From assembly GCA_026874595.1 (NCBI GenBank), contig CM049309.1, positions 42,859,079-42,923,078 on the forward strand: a stretch of 64,000 nt of DNA, written 5' to 3'. Source of the stretch: Sipunculus nudus (lineage: Eukaryota; Annelida; Sipuncula; Golfingiida; Sipunculidae). Both the position numbers and the translations under genes were made by a program. Every line of letters begins with the position of its first letter. Positions within the stretch are counted from its first letter, which is position 1. A model generated the notes under the pieces. That model was given only the letters and a program-made list of their open reading frames with translations. It had not been told where the DNA came from and made no database searches. Of this stretch, positions 24,701-33,900 are shown one piece after another.

Positions 24701-25116
24701 ATGCAATTATGCTCCATGAGGACAGTTGTTGAGTGGATCAGCTTGAAAGGTTTTGTTGTTGGGGAATCAGATGTTAACCTGCCTGGACATGCTCAATGCT
24801 AGGGGGTGCTAGTTGTTTCCTGACAGGTTTCTGATAAGGTTTCATTTTTTTACCTCAACACCCCAGAATAACAGTATTAGGGAATCATCTGTCCCTGTTC
24901 CCTTAAGGTAAAAGCTACACTTGAAAATTTGAATTAAATTTGATATTTCACAGGAAAACTTATCATATCAATCACTATTAGATGGCATTGTTATCTTCCT
25001 ATGAGAACTTAGTGGTGACAGCATGTGTTTGATAATATATTACAATATTCTTGTTACAGACGCTGGATGAGACTGACAGGGGTGAAGGTGGCTTTGGTTC
25101 AACAGGAAAAAGCTAA
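9636..25116 (+). CDS. DUT: Deoxyuridine 5'-triphosphate nucleotidohydrolase (dUTPase), complete, six exons
   Basis: dUTPase hydrolyses dUTP to dUMP and pyrophosphate, supplying dUMP for dTMP synthesis and keeping uracil out of DNA; it works as a homotrimer. Exons 9636-9787, 13101-13192, 13628-13672, 20777-20851, 21221-21291 and 25060-25116 join in phase to 492 nt (163 aa plus stop), close to the length of the vertebrate nuclear form. All five motifs are present: motif 1 AAGFDLYSAYD (44-54), motif 2 PRSGLA (83-88), motif 3 AGVIDQDYRGN (97-107, catalytic Asp101 and uracil-side Tyr104), motif 4 GDRVAQLVLERI (125-136) and motif 5 RGEGGFGSTG (152-161). The short N-terminus has KMPR, a weak nuclear-signal candidate. 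No mitochondrial leader is encoded in this exon 1. Intron 3 is 7.1 kb and repeat-filled. Confidence 0.96.
10229..10815 (+). repeat. Block B, right copy of the outer inverted repeat (DUT intron 1)
   Basis: Inverted counterpart of 4178-4745. It is GC-richer than its surroundings and contains AGCCAATCAG and CTGATTGGAC. An open frame at 10472-10777 exists but shows no domain and is interrupted in the left copy. Confidence 0.75.
10990..12752 (+). mobile_element. Pearl/HINE-like element with satellite core (DUT intron 1)
   Basis: Subterminal inverted repeats CCCCTCGCA (10998-11006) and TGCGAGGGG (12715-12723) enclose a tetranucleotide-rich leader (GTCCGTCC at 11049-11081) and about 11 satellite units. 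The end reads AGGGTGCCCTTGTT (12735-12748). This layout matches the pearl and Helentron-associated (HINE) elements described in bivalves. The class assignment is an inference; there is no ORF. Confidence 0.6.
11091..12600 (+). repeat. 145-bp tandem satellite, about 11 units, with nuclear-receptor-like motifs
   Basis: Unit starts (GTGGA-type) lie near 11092, 11241, 11387, 11532, 11677, 11822, 11967, 12112, 12257, 12402 and 12545; spacing settles at 145 bp. Ten units carry AGGTCA-NN-GGGTCA-A-AGGTCA or a variant. The DR1 core GGGTCAAAGGTCA is exact in seven of the ten; the first lies at 11197-11209. Confidence 0.9.
13101..13192 (+). CDS. DUT: DUT exon 2
   Basis: Acceptor TTTCTCTGCAG, donor GTAGGA. 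It encodes SAYDVEIPARGKALVKTDIQ through GCYGRV, completing motif 1. Confidence 0.95.
13398..13557. mobile_element. MITE-like element with ~40-bp terminal inverted repeats (DUT intron 2)
   Basis: The left end GGGGCCTGTTGCAATAA...ACTTAAGCCCAG is mirrored by CTGGGCTTAAGT...TTATTGCAACACACCCC on the right. Between them lies TGACGTCA, a CRE-type palindrome. The target duplication is unclear and there is no coding capacity. Confidence 0.6.
13628..13672 (+). CDS. DUT: DUT exon 3 (45 nt)
   Basis: Acceptor CCTTCAG, donor GTAAGT; phase 1 in and out. It encodes APRSGLAYKHFLDVG (motif 2). Confidence 0.95.
14930..15276 (+). repeat. Dispersed repeat copy ending in the GACCYATGGGTC-type hairpin
   Basis: Shares AGGAGCTAGCATC, CAATATTTCACAGAAA and TTTGTTCAAATGGTT with 18350-18620. 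It is followed at 15239-15276 by an inverted copy of the hairpin terminus also seen at 131-168. Confidence 0.5.
16460..17045 (-). repeat. Family A copy, terminal palindrome missing (DUT intron 3)
   Basis: Aligns with the 1300-1900 section of 985-2017 in the same orientation and stops before the tetranucleotide leader and palindrome. Confidence 0.6.
17060..17845 (-). repeat. Family A copy with terminal palindrome (DUT intron 3)
   Basis: Contains the GGTTTTTCCTTAATTTCTCA motif, the GACGGACGACGGACA leader and the palindromic end at 17815-17845. It lies directly next to a 258-bp segment described separately. Confidence 0.7.
17845..18102 (-). repeat. 258-bp segment nearly identical to 23446-23705, inverted
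   Basis: By eye, only three differences separate its reverse complement from 23446-23705 (one indel and two substitutions). It exactly fills the gap between two family A termini: the palindrome ending at 17845 and the leader starting at 18103. Confidence 0.85.
18103..18180 (-). repeat. Solo family A terminus (leader plus palindrome)
   Basis: Starts ACATCTACGGACGGACAG and ends with the palindrome at 18150-18180, with no family A body before it. Confidence 0.7.
18300..19080 (+). repeat. Degenerate dispersed-repeat stretch (DUT intron 3)
   Basis: Related to 14930-15235. Contains several reworked copies of phrases such as GTGCCACC, AGGAGCTAGCATC and TTTGTTCAAATGG. No coding signal was seen. Confidence 0.4.
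19630..20110 (+). repeat. Degenerate tandem repeat, unit about 120 bp
   Basis: Recurring order: TTTCTCAGGAG, GATTTGA, GCCTAAAATT, CCATAC, CACAAGACT, CACCTACAAT. About four diverged units lie in DUT intron 3. Confidence 0.5.
20777..20851 (+). CDS. DUT: DUT exon 4 (75 nt)
   Basis: Acceptor TTTATTTTAG, donor GTATGT. It encodes AGVIDQDYRGNVGVVMFNF then SETDYQ (motif 3). Confidence 0.95.
21221..21291 (+). CDS. DUT: DUT exon 5 (71 nt)
   Basis: Acceptor TTTGTTTTAG, donor GTAAGG. It encodes VKKGDRVAQLVLERIFIPTL then VECE (motif 4). Confidence 0.95.
21470..22960 (+). repeat. 279-bp dimeric (higher-order) satellite in DUT intron 5
   Basis: The phrase AGGTGRCGCCACCA recurs at 21634, 21913, 22191, 22469 and 22750 (spacing 278-281). 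Each unit holds two ~139-bp related halves. Each half starts with a GGTGGCGCCACC-like palindrome and includes TGCAAAAYTTTRGSC and CGAGATATGAG, so the array is a dimer-based higher-order repeat. Confidence 0.85.
22960..24180 (+). repeat. Degenerate dispersed-repeat cluster (DUT intron 5)
   Basis: Phrases such as GGCACAAATYRTAA, GGACCTRG, AAATCTCCTTGG-AACCTGAAATTA and CAGTATCTGAATAACTAAT recur at least four times. Related copies are at 32740-32830 and 47370-47640. Includes 23446-23705, the near-identical partner of 17845-18102. Confidence 0.5.
24241..24274 (+). repeat. Solo hairpin terminus (DUT intron 5)
   Basis: TCAGCTGAGCGTCATGACCC followed by ATCGGTCACTTGTT; diverged member of the terminus family at 131-168. 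Confidence 0.55.
25060..25116 (+). CDS. DUT: DUT exon 6 (57 nt, with stop)
   Basis: Acceptor TTGTTACAG; encodes TLDETDRGEGGFGSTGKS and then TAA (motif 5). Confidence 0.96.
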   Translation, partial: TLDETDRGEGGFGSTGKS

Positions 25117-25878
25117 CATATCAAGGCTCGATGGGTCATTTTAAATTTAGAGAGAAGAACTGTGCAGTCACCTTTGAAAACTCAGGCGTTAATCTGTGCA
25201 GGACAATGAAAATTTGTCATCCGTACAATTCTATCTCTGCAGCATCACATGGTACTGTATAAAAAGTCTTAAAACCAATTCAGAGCATCCAGAGAGCGAT
25301 TGATGCTTTTAAATGGTTCAGTCCTCTTTTAAAGGCCTATTATATTATCTCAAATAGTTCTGTCCTATTTTATAACCTTCCATTTTATTACGAACAGATC
25401 ACTAGATCAGTCCTGTTAAAAAAAAAAGAACCATCACATAATTCTAAGAATGGCCATTTGACTTTTAGCTGGTGCTATATATGAGTCTCGTATTGTAATC
25501 ATCAGTCTAATTTTAAAATATACGTCAGTGTGTTTAAATTGACTATTGTCTCATTTAAATAACACTGACAGAATATTTGAGCAGACTGAGGATCCTAAAT
25601 ATTTTAACTTTCTCTGCAATATAGAAGGGTATATTCATGAATGGTCAGCTTTACAGTGCCTTATTTTTGTATCATGAATTACTCTGCCAGATCTTAGCAT
25701 TTATATATTTTCAGGTACCTGCATAATTGTGTTATTGTCAATTTTTTATTCACTATTTTATTCAAGCAGTTGTGAAAGGAGGAGGGCTGCGTTCAACGAT
25801 ACTGTAACATCTTGATTCCATCATGTTTAACACCTATGTGTTCATCAATGTCTAATGCCTTTGTGTTCATCAATTTCT

Positions 25879-25884
25879 AATAAA
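25879..25884 (+). terminator. Candidate poly(A) signal of DUT
   Basis: AATAAA lies 763 bp after the stop codon and is the clearest hexamer before the G-tract at 25948. Confidence 0.5.
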
Positions 25885-25947
25885 ACTTTTTAAAACTTTT
25901 AATCCGTGTTTACCTGTCTTGTCAATGTCCCATTAAATTAATATCCC

Positions 25948-25970
25948 GGGGGGGGGGGGGGGGGGGGGGG
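25948..25970 (+). repeat. 23-bp G homopolymer
   Basis: An uninterrupted run of G, with a second G run close by at 26034-26042. Length is likely unreliable in assemblies. It could form a G-quadruplex. Confidence 0.9.
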
Positions 25971-26099
25971 AGTTGAACTGTATCACACTCCACAAACTGA
26001 ACACGTATGATTCAGGATTTAGGAAAAAAAAAAGGGGGGGGGGGTCCAACCCAGGAGGACTAACGAAGAAAATTACCCAGGGATAACAAAATTAAAATA

Positions 26100-26760
26100 A
26101 TGCACCTCGGTTACTCCATAATCCCTGTCAGCATGCAAAAGTTGATTAAAATTGGTCTGTTTGTTCTTCAGGAATGTTGTCTAAAAATGTTAAATATCAT
26201 GGATTGGTCCATTTTGAGAAAAATTTTATTCAATTGGTCCAATATCTCAATATTAACGCACTGATTGCCACTCGATTTGCTATGCATTTTCATCTTTGGG
26301 AGATTCATTTACATGAGAGTAGTTGATCAAGTTCTATTTAACCACATTTACATTTCTTGTATTTGAATGCTTATTGATCCTGGAGAGTCCACTTATTTTG
26401 AGGAATCCCACAAGACTTGAGGTGCCACACATATATTATTATACACAAATTTAATTTTTTACATATTTTAAGACCCAGTTATGGATTCATGTATTGCCCT
26501 AAAACTTGGTTTGCCTTTATATCATGGATAGTTTGACGAGTTGAAAGAGAATGACGGTGCCGCCTTTTTTTATGAAATTTTACTTGTATTTTGAGATGTA
26601 TTTTTCCCTATGTTTGTTCATGTATTGTCCCAAAATTTAATATGCATTCCGATCCTCGATAGTTTAGAAAGGAGTTGAACAAGATTGATAGTGCCTTTAT
26701 AATTTTTAAATTATGCATATTTACTATTATTTTTAATTTTATACCATGCCACATTAAAGT
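26100..26760 (+). other. Intergenic; only degenerate repeat phrases seen
   Basis: Loose similarity to the 22960-24180 cluster (for example ATGCATTTTCATC...GGAGA, AAATTTAATATGCATTCCGATC). No gene seen. Confidence 0.4.
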
Positions 26761-26889
26761 CGGTGGTTACCCCACTTTCTTAGGTGATTTATGAAGTGCC
26801 CTACAGCAGGATTTAGGAAAGTCCAGGCCGCAAAATTTGTCTGAAACCCTAAAAATAAGGTTGCTTTGTATGAAAAAGGGGAACCCCCA

Positions 26890-27250
26890 TCCCCCCGGAT
26901 CTGCTTCTGAAGTATGTTTCACTGAGCTTGGAGATAGTGAGTTCAAATCTCAGCCAAGGTGTTGAGATTTTCACAGTTGGCCCCCACCCAGGGTGAGCCC
27001 TCTGCTGACTTAATGGGAAGGCTGTGCCCCACAGCTGTGAATCACACACAAACAAGTGCATTTTTTGGGGGTTCCTCTTTGTTATGATCAAGCAACATTG
27101 ATGATTACCAACCCAGGGCCAAAAGGTGCAGTAGACACCAGTCCTGGATGACACCATGTACCAGGATTCAAGAATAATATGACAGGAAGCAAGTCCTACC
27201 GCCCTATTGTGTAGTCTCAAACCAAATTGGATCACTGCAGATATATTTAG
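26890..27250 (+). mobile_element. Possible tRNA-derived SINE
   Basis: GAGTTCAAATCTCAGCC resembles a Pol III box B. It is followed by a body with CCCAGGGTGAGCCCTCTGCT and CTGTGCCCCACAGCTGTGAA. Box A is weak and no target duplication was found. The minus-strand open frame across it is unlikely to be a protein. Confidence 0.4.
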
Positions 27251-27629
27251 ATGAAGAATTAGATAAGACAGCATAAAAAAATGGAGGTAGTTACCTCCAC
27301 CAAGTTTTTTACTGAGACACAAACAATGAATGAAGCAAAGCAATCATAGATGTTGCATTTTTCCAATAAATGAAAACTACCGGTATGTCTATTTTTGGCA
27401 TTTACCACATATTTGGGTAAGCAAAGTTATCCAAGCTAAGGCAAAAGAGATCTCCATGAATATGTCTAACATTAATGAACTTGAAATTTTACTTCAATCA
27501 GCAGAGGTGTGGAGGAGTCTGGGTCTGGTAGAAAATTTTGGGCTGGACCAGACCAGACTACTAACACAAAACACTGGACCAACTCTTATTAATTAACTTA
27601 ATTGCTTGTGCTATAGATGATTTTTTTAT

Positions 27630-28345
27630 TAGCTCAGCTGACTATAAGTCATCTGAGCTATAGTCGTGGTCCATTGTCCGTCGTCCGTCCGTCCGTCTGT
27701 CCGTCCGTCTGTAGATGTGGCACGTTTTGAAACCGTAAGACTTAGGAATCCAAAATTCATCATAATGTTAGATGTCCCCAAGATCTCCTACCAAGCCGAA
27801 AACTGGGTCTTTGCGACTTTGTTCCTTTGAGAAATTAAGGAAAAACCTCAAATTTTTATTAAAAACCTATTTTCACTCTTCAGGACTGCCTTATATCAAA
27901 ACCACTCATCTGTTTTTCCTCATATTTACCATAAATATTCTTCTATATAGTTCCTATGTACATGCCAGAAATAAAGTCTGTTAAGTATAAATTGTTTAAG
28001 TTATGGGCCTGAACATAATAGACTTTGTAAAAAATCAGGAAAATTATTTACTCACTTAACATGAAAAATTTTGAAACCAGAGTCTATTTTCCCAAGTATA
28101 CAACTATGTTTAATTAAGATTTAATTGTTTACCCAAAATTAGATCTGAATTTTGTAAATTTTTTAAGTTATTAGCATAAAAATAAAATCAGTACCTTAAA
28201 TTTAGCCCAACTTTGACCATGGCACGTTTTTCTCCTGTATGTACCATTGATTTAATTTTCACAGCATATAAACATAAATATTTAATTTGTTTAAATCTGA
28301 AATTTGAAAATAAAAGCTTGAAAATTAAGCTAGTTATTGATTTTT
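27630..28345 (+). repeat. Family A copy with terminal palindrome
   Basis: Begins with the palindrome at 27630-27660 and a CCGTCCGTCCG leader, then follows the 52703-53740 copy in the same orientation. Its short ORF matches the translated repeat at 17497-17715. Confidence 0.7.
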
Positions 28346-28516
28346 TTTCTTGAGGCTCTACTGTAGTCATTTGCTTTGATAACAGATTACAGATGCAGGG
28401 TCCAACTCCAGGTCACTGGAAGTTGGGCTATGCCAAGGTTTCTGATTTGTTACAGTCACTGGGGGAGACCCCCTGCTGTGACAGGTGTACAGTTATTCTA
28501 ATATCACCACCCCAAT

Positions 28517-28532
28517 CCCCCCCCCCCCCCCC
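28517..28532 (+). repeat. C homopolymer (16 bp)
   Basis: Sixteen uninterrupted C. Confidence 0.85.
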
Positions 28533-29209
28533 GGCAAACCCAACCCACTAAGTGTAATGCAGTAATTGTTATTGTTTTCACTGTATTTCCTTAATTGTAA
28601 CACTGTTTCCACTCCAATATACAAAAACTTTCCTTAAAAAAGTAATTCAAGTGTAATCCAGAAGATGCCATGTTGTGTTAATGTAGCATTTTTAAAGAAA
28701 TTAATTTTCTTTTAAATGATTTTAACAGATATAATTGAACCCATCAGTATGCTTAAATTTTTAAAATATGAAGCACATTATGGATAAATAAAGACACAAT
28801 TGAAAATTGTGAAATCTAAATCAAGTATTATTTTTAGATATTTATTGTTTTGAAGATTTAAAAGATATATTTTTGTGGTAAAAAATAAATAAACATTTGT
28901 ATGCATGGTGTGGTGTTATATGACAAGATTGAGATTTATGATGATGCAATTGAGAATTATGAATCAACTTTTATATTCAGATGTATCTGTTTTATTGGAA
29001 ATGTATAGAAATATAAACTTAAATTAAAAAAAAATTGATGTGATGAAAAAATTAGGATTTAATACAAACATTTGTTCATTATTTTCCCGCTACAGCAGAA
29101 TTTGAGATCAGGCTTTGTTTGCCATGTTTTATGTTGTTAATTAGTTATATTTCATCTGTATACATTTCATAAAAAAATACATATAATTAATAATATATAT
29201 TATACAAAA

Positions 29210-29530
29210 AAAATATTCAATTAAACAAATTTGTAAACTACTGAAATGTCAACAGTAAATCAAAAAGCCAACTGATGATCATGGTAATAGTACAGATCAT
29301 TTGTTCACAAACTGCTCACATGCTTCAGTTTCAACATTAGGAAACACATGGTCAGGTCACAAAATATTATTTGCAACAATTTCTTGCTCATCAAAAAAAC
29401 CAATCATATAAACCAACCATGGCCTTTATTACCTCTTCCTTTTACACTTGATCTCCATTTGATATTATTTTAGATTTTTACCTTCAAGGTCAACTTCAGC
29501 TGAGCACAGTGACCCATAGGTCCCTTGTTT
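29210..29530 (+). repeat. Dispersed repeat ending in the hairpin terminus
   Basis: Shares ATATTATTTGCAACA, ATAAACCAACCATGGCC and TTACCTCTTCCT with 55020-55250. Ends with CAGCTGAGCACAGTGACCCA and TAGGTCCCTTGTT (29496-29530). Confidence 0.6.
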
Positions 29531-29539
29531 AAAAAGTTT

Positions 29540-30640
29540 CAATTGATAACCTTACCCTTCTCGTGGACAATGTGTTTTGTGTTTTGCAGTTAGTTTCCAC
29601 CTTAAAGACTCCTTAACAACAATAAATGCACTTAAAACAATGTGCTGATATTTGTTACAACCTTTCAACTTGGAGCTTCCAGTTTATCCAGAGTTGACAG
29701 TATTTAATTCAGAGTATCCATTTCATTAATTGCTGGTATTCCATTGAAACAAGTTGGAGTAAATTGCTAATGAATGTTATTTCTTCATATTCTGGTATTT
29801 ACTTATAATTACAGTGATCAGACTATTTAAACCTGCATATTTAAAGAACAACTATATAAATTTAATTAACTTTTATTATAATCTTTTATAATCATATTTA
29901 TTATATAAATATAATGGAATGGACCCAGGACCTGTCCATTTTTAGACCATCCATAGCTGGACCAGACCAGTACAGGGCCACTCTCATGATTAACCAGGCC
30001 ACCAAGGGTGGTCTGAACCTATAACGATCAGTCTGTTAAGTCTTAAAGAGTATAAATCCATACACAAAATCATCAATAATTCATAACTAATTAATGCACT
30101 GACTCCCTTCAAATTTGCTTACATATTGGTCTTGCACTTCTTTAACTGTTGTATCACATCAGTTCTACCATCAAAAACTTTTTTTAAAGTCTTTGTATGC
30201 TTAATGGTCATTTTGAGACTGACACTGACAACTTGGAAGTACCGGTATATACATGTCATAATTGTCAGGATGTATTAGTTCATCAGCCATATATCTTACC
30301 TTAGACAATATTATAATGTATGGCAATTGGGTTAAAAAAGACATATATATTTCTGTCACCCTACGATGTTTGGAAAAAATTGCACACGTTCCTAGAAAAA
30401 GTTCCTAAAAGTTGTGAGAGCTATATAGCACGTCTGCGCATTATGACCAATGGGTCACTTTTTCTTAATTTTCATGAAATGAAATGGTTTGTAAATAAAA
30501 AAGTTAATCATAAACTAATAGGCATGCACATTCTGTGTTCTGGTGTGCCCTTGTTCATCTCTGGTGCTTTATCAAACGTACTTTGGAGTTAGGTTATCAG
30601 ACATGATTAATTAGATCGGTTTGTTTCTGTTCACCTAGGG
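29540..30640. other. Region upstream of the MaoC-like gene; no gene seen
   Basis: No convincing exon. The stretch 30430-30480 carries a diverged GACCAATGGGTCAC hairpin phrase, so parts of it are old repeats. No clear TATA box was found before 30649. Confidence 0.4.
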
Positions 30641-30648
30641 CATGTACA

Positions 30649-30926
30649 ATGCCATTTTTAGCAATGGAAGCCCCCTTGAGCGAGGTTTTCAGTGGATCGC
30701 TATGGGTTGTTTTATGCTTTTTTGTGACATGTGTAATCGTATTTGTTTACTTAACAAATAAGAAATATCCACTTGAGAACCAATTCAGTGATCTTCCGCC
30801 ACTGCCGTTTCTGTTGTTGCGTGGTTTCTGTGTTGGACTGATTCGGCGACAAGGCGTCTTGCTCCCAGAACCAACAGCGAGGTCTAATAAAAATAACAAA
30901 CCGACGGTCTTAACCAAAGGTTGCAG
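30649..30926 (+). CDS. MaoC-like gene exon 1
   Basis: ATG at 30649, phase-2 end at TGC AG before GTAAAT. Encodes the membrane anchor and a proline-rich linker (LPPLPF). Confidence 0.8.
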
Positions 30927-33900
30927 GTAAATTTTGAGAGAAGTTTAATACGAGATAATATTCACTTCAGCATGATGATTCATTTATATAACCTTGGCTC
31001 ATAGTAACTTCCATAAATTGCTCCACTGATTTGTCTGTCATAGTTCGTTTTCACTACCTAGATGGCGCTCTCGGCTGGCGCATCAAGTGGCGCATCAGAT
31101 ATGGTTCAGACCACAGTAAACTGTTGCTCGAATCGCTGTTTGAGGGGGTATTGATATTACGTGAAAATCAACATGTAAGCCGTTTCTACCATTTTCATAA
31201 GTCTTATTAATTGAAAAAAAAATAAATTTGGTGTCAAGATATTCAGTGATGCTAATTAATAGATTTAAGGAAGACCCAGTTGTGGCTCTGTTGTAAACAC
31301 ACAGCCACAGGTCCCTGCCTTGATTTATCTAGCGGACAGGAGCACATGCAGGTGACGACTTTGTACCTGCTTTGAGGACATTTAGCCTGTGGTTAAGCCC
31401 GGGTGATTGGCTGGTGATTGTTTCAGGCTAACTGTGTGCACCGCATGTGTTACATCATCACTGCCAACTTCCTGGCGCTGCACCCAGCTGAAATGTTATA
31501 CATGCGCCTGGCCAGCTGAAACAATCCAGTGTGTTCCCTTGGTAACAATGCTGCCAGTGGTTGTGTGTATGGAGTGGTCCAGTTACAGGACACTCACACC
31601 ATGCACCAGTGATGATGTATGAAACAATCGCACAGGGGCACTTGGATAGGCATGCAACATCTACCCCTGTCTGCTGGATGAAGGCAGGGACCTGGGTCTA
31701 GATTTAAGGCTGTATTTTGCCAAAAGGGAGAAAAGATATTTTATTTTTAAAGCTCTGTTTAGAATGTTAGTTAGATATCACTATGTATAGAGAAAACTTT
31801 TTTTCACACATCCAATATAGATGATCACATTCTGTGAGAGCTAGTATTTTCTCGGTATTCACTGGTTTGTTTGAGTTGTCTTCAAGTTGTATCACATTTT
31901 TATGAGCCAGGTTTAAACTTTTCCTGTATGGGCAACAAATTTTAATAGAAATTGCCCTTTCACAAGTAGATCAACATGCCACAATGTTTTGGCTAGCTAT
32001 TAGGAACAGATATATAACAGCTGTACTATACCAGTGATATTGCAGTTCATTAGTATGTGATGTTAACCTGGGTTTATGTGAACTGTGCTATACCCACACA
32101 GTTTAGCTCCAGGGTGAGTACTTAATTTGAAGGAAAAAAGTTCTTCAAGGGTGCAATATATGTATGATCCCGGTCATGTAAAATGTCCATTAATCCCAGA
32201 GACTTTTTTTTTTAATATTTTCAAATTATTTTACCAATTATTTATAATGATTGCCAGGGAAAAATGGATGATTATTATATACTAATAAAATTATTTACCC
32301 AGCATCCAGACAAAAACCCAAATTGGGTCACTGTATGACCCTGTTTGGAGCGACACAGCTAAATTATAATTTTGAGCACTTTTAAAGGCGGAATTCTAAT
32401 TGATAGTTTGTTCAAGGGGCTTTCAAACAAAAATTTAGGGTTGGATCTAAATAGAATTGAATAAATCTATCTCATTTACACATATGTACTTCTCTGCATG
32501 TGAACTTTGAACAGAATTGGCCAGACCAGCTCATGATGAATGTCACTTGGAGATTGAGATTTTAGTACAATTGGTCCATTTCAGGTAAAAATTTCTACAA
32601 AAGAATCCAATTTCCAAAAAAACTATGGATAAATTTCTTTGAAATTAAAGTAATTTGTAATCTTTGATAGGTTTAATTTATGTATAAAACTAGTGTACCA
32701 CTTATACTTTTAACTGAATTATGCATAAGCCATGGAGAGCTTATATGTAATATCCTGGTGGGTCTGGATGAAATCTCTGTGCAAACTCAAAATTAGGTCA
32801 CCATAACCTATTTTCAGTGAGCTACACCGCAAACAATTTTAGCACTTTAAAACCTAAGACTCATCTGAGTGTTCCATGCTGTTTAGCTGATTTAGGCCTT
32901 AACATATATATAATCGCCTAGTTCACAATCAGGTGTACACTTTTGTATCATAAACTGTTATACTGTTATCAACAATTATCTGTAGGCCATGACATCAAAG
33001 TCAGTATTTCTATCACTTCAGCATAAATAGTTGATCTAAATATTGAAAACCAGACTTGAATATATAAATTGAAAAAAAAGTTGTGATATTTTTAATGAGT
33101 CAAATGTAGCTTGTGCACTGTGTTATATTGTTGCAGGTAGATTTCTAATTTTTGTAATAATACCCTTATACAAAATGATACCTTGGACTGGGGATGTCTG
33201 TTGTCACTGTGGTATTTTATGAAATATGGACATTCCTGTAAGAAAAAAAACTAGAAGCTGCTAGTCAAGAATTTAACAAATTTACAACACTACAGATAAT
33301 ATGCCTGATGTTATGCAGAGTTGACATTTACCCTATACATCATTTTAAATGAGGACACCAAACTAGGTAGTGGGCTCAGTTTCATTTTGTTACCTCCTAA
33401 TACACATCATTAAAGCATACTGTTAAAATCGGGTCAAACATTTTACCCAGGCAGGTCCTGATACAATAAATCTGCTTTCATCGATTATTGTAAATTTTCC
33501 GCAAGATTGCGTAGTGTCCGTAGACACTATTTCTCTGCTATTACAAATGTAACTATCCTCAGTTCTTAATGCTCTTGAGAAATTGTAACAGTCACTGTTT
33601 AGAAAAATATCAAAATCATTTTTCAGTTTCATCCCATATGATATACAGATGGGCCAACATGTACAAATGTAGTGTCCGTAGACATGTAGTGTCCGTAGAC
33701 AAAGCTGATTTAAGAACAGCTATTGTCTCCATCTACAGTAAAAACAAACTGTTTATTAGTCAAATTGTCATTAAATTATCCAGGTATCAAGTACATAAAT
33801 TTAAAAGTTAACAAATAAAGCTCAATTTTTCTTTACCATTATTAGAAGATTATAACATACAAGTTTTTATGAAAAAAAAGCACCCTGTAATATATTCAAA

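Noticed and set aside
9636-25116. A viral or retroelement origin for the dUTPase
   Set aside because: Six exons with clean GT-AG junctions and animal-type motifs argue for the host gene.
26849-27343. 164-codon minus-strand open frame
   Set aside because: It spans a SINE-like repeat. No domain was recognised, and the composition looks like translated non-coding DNA.
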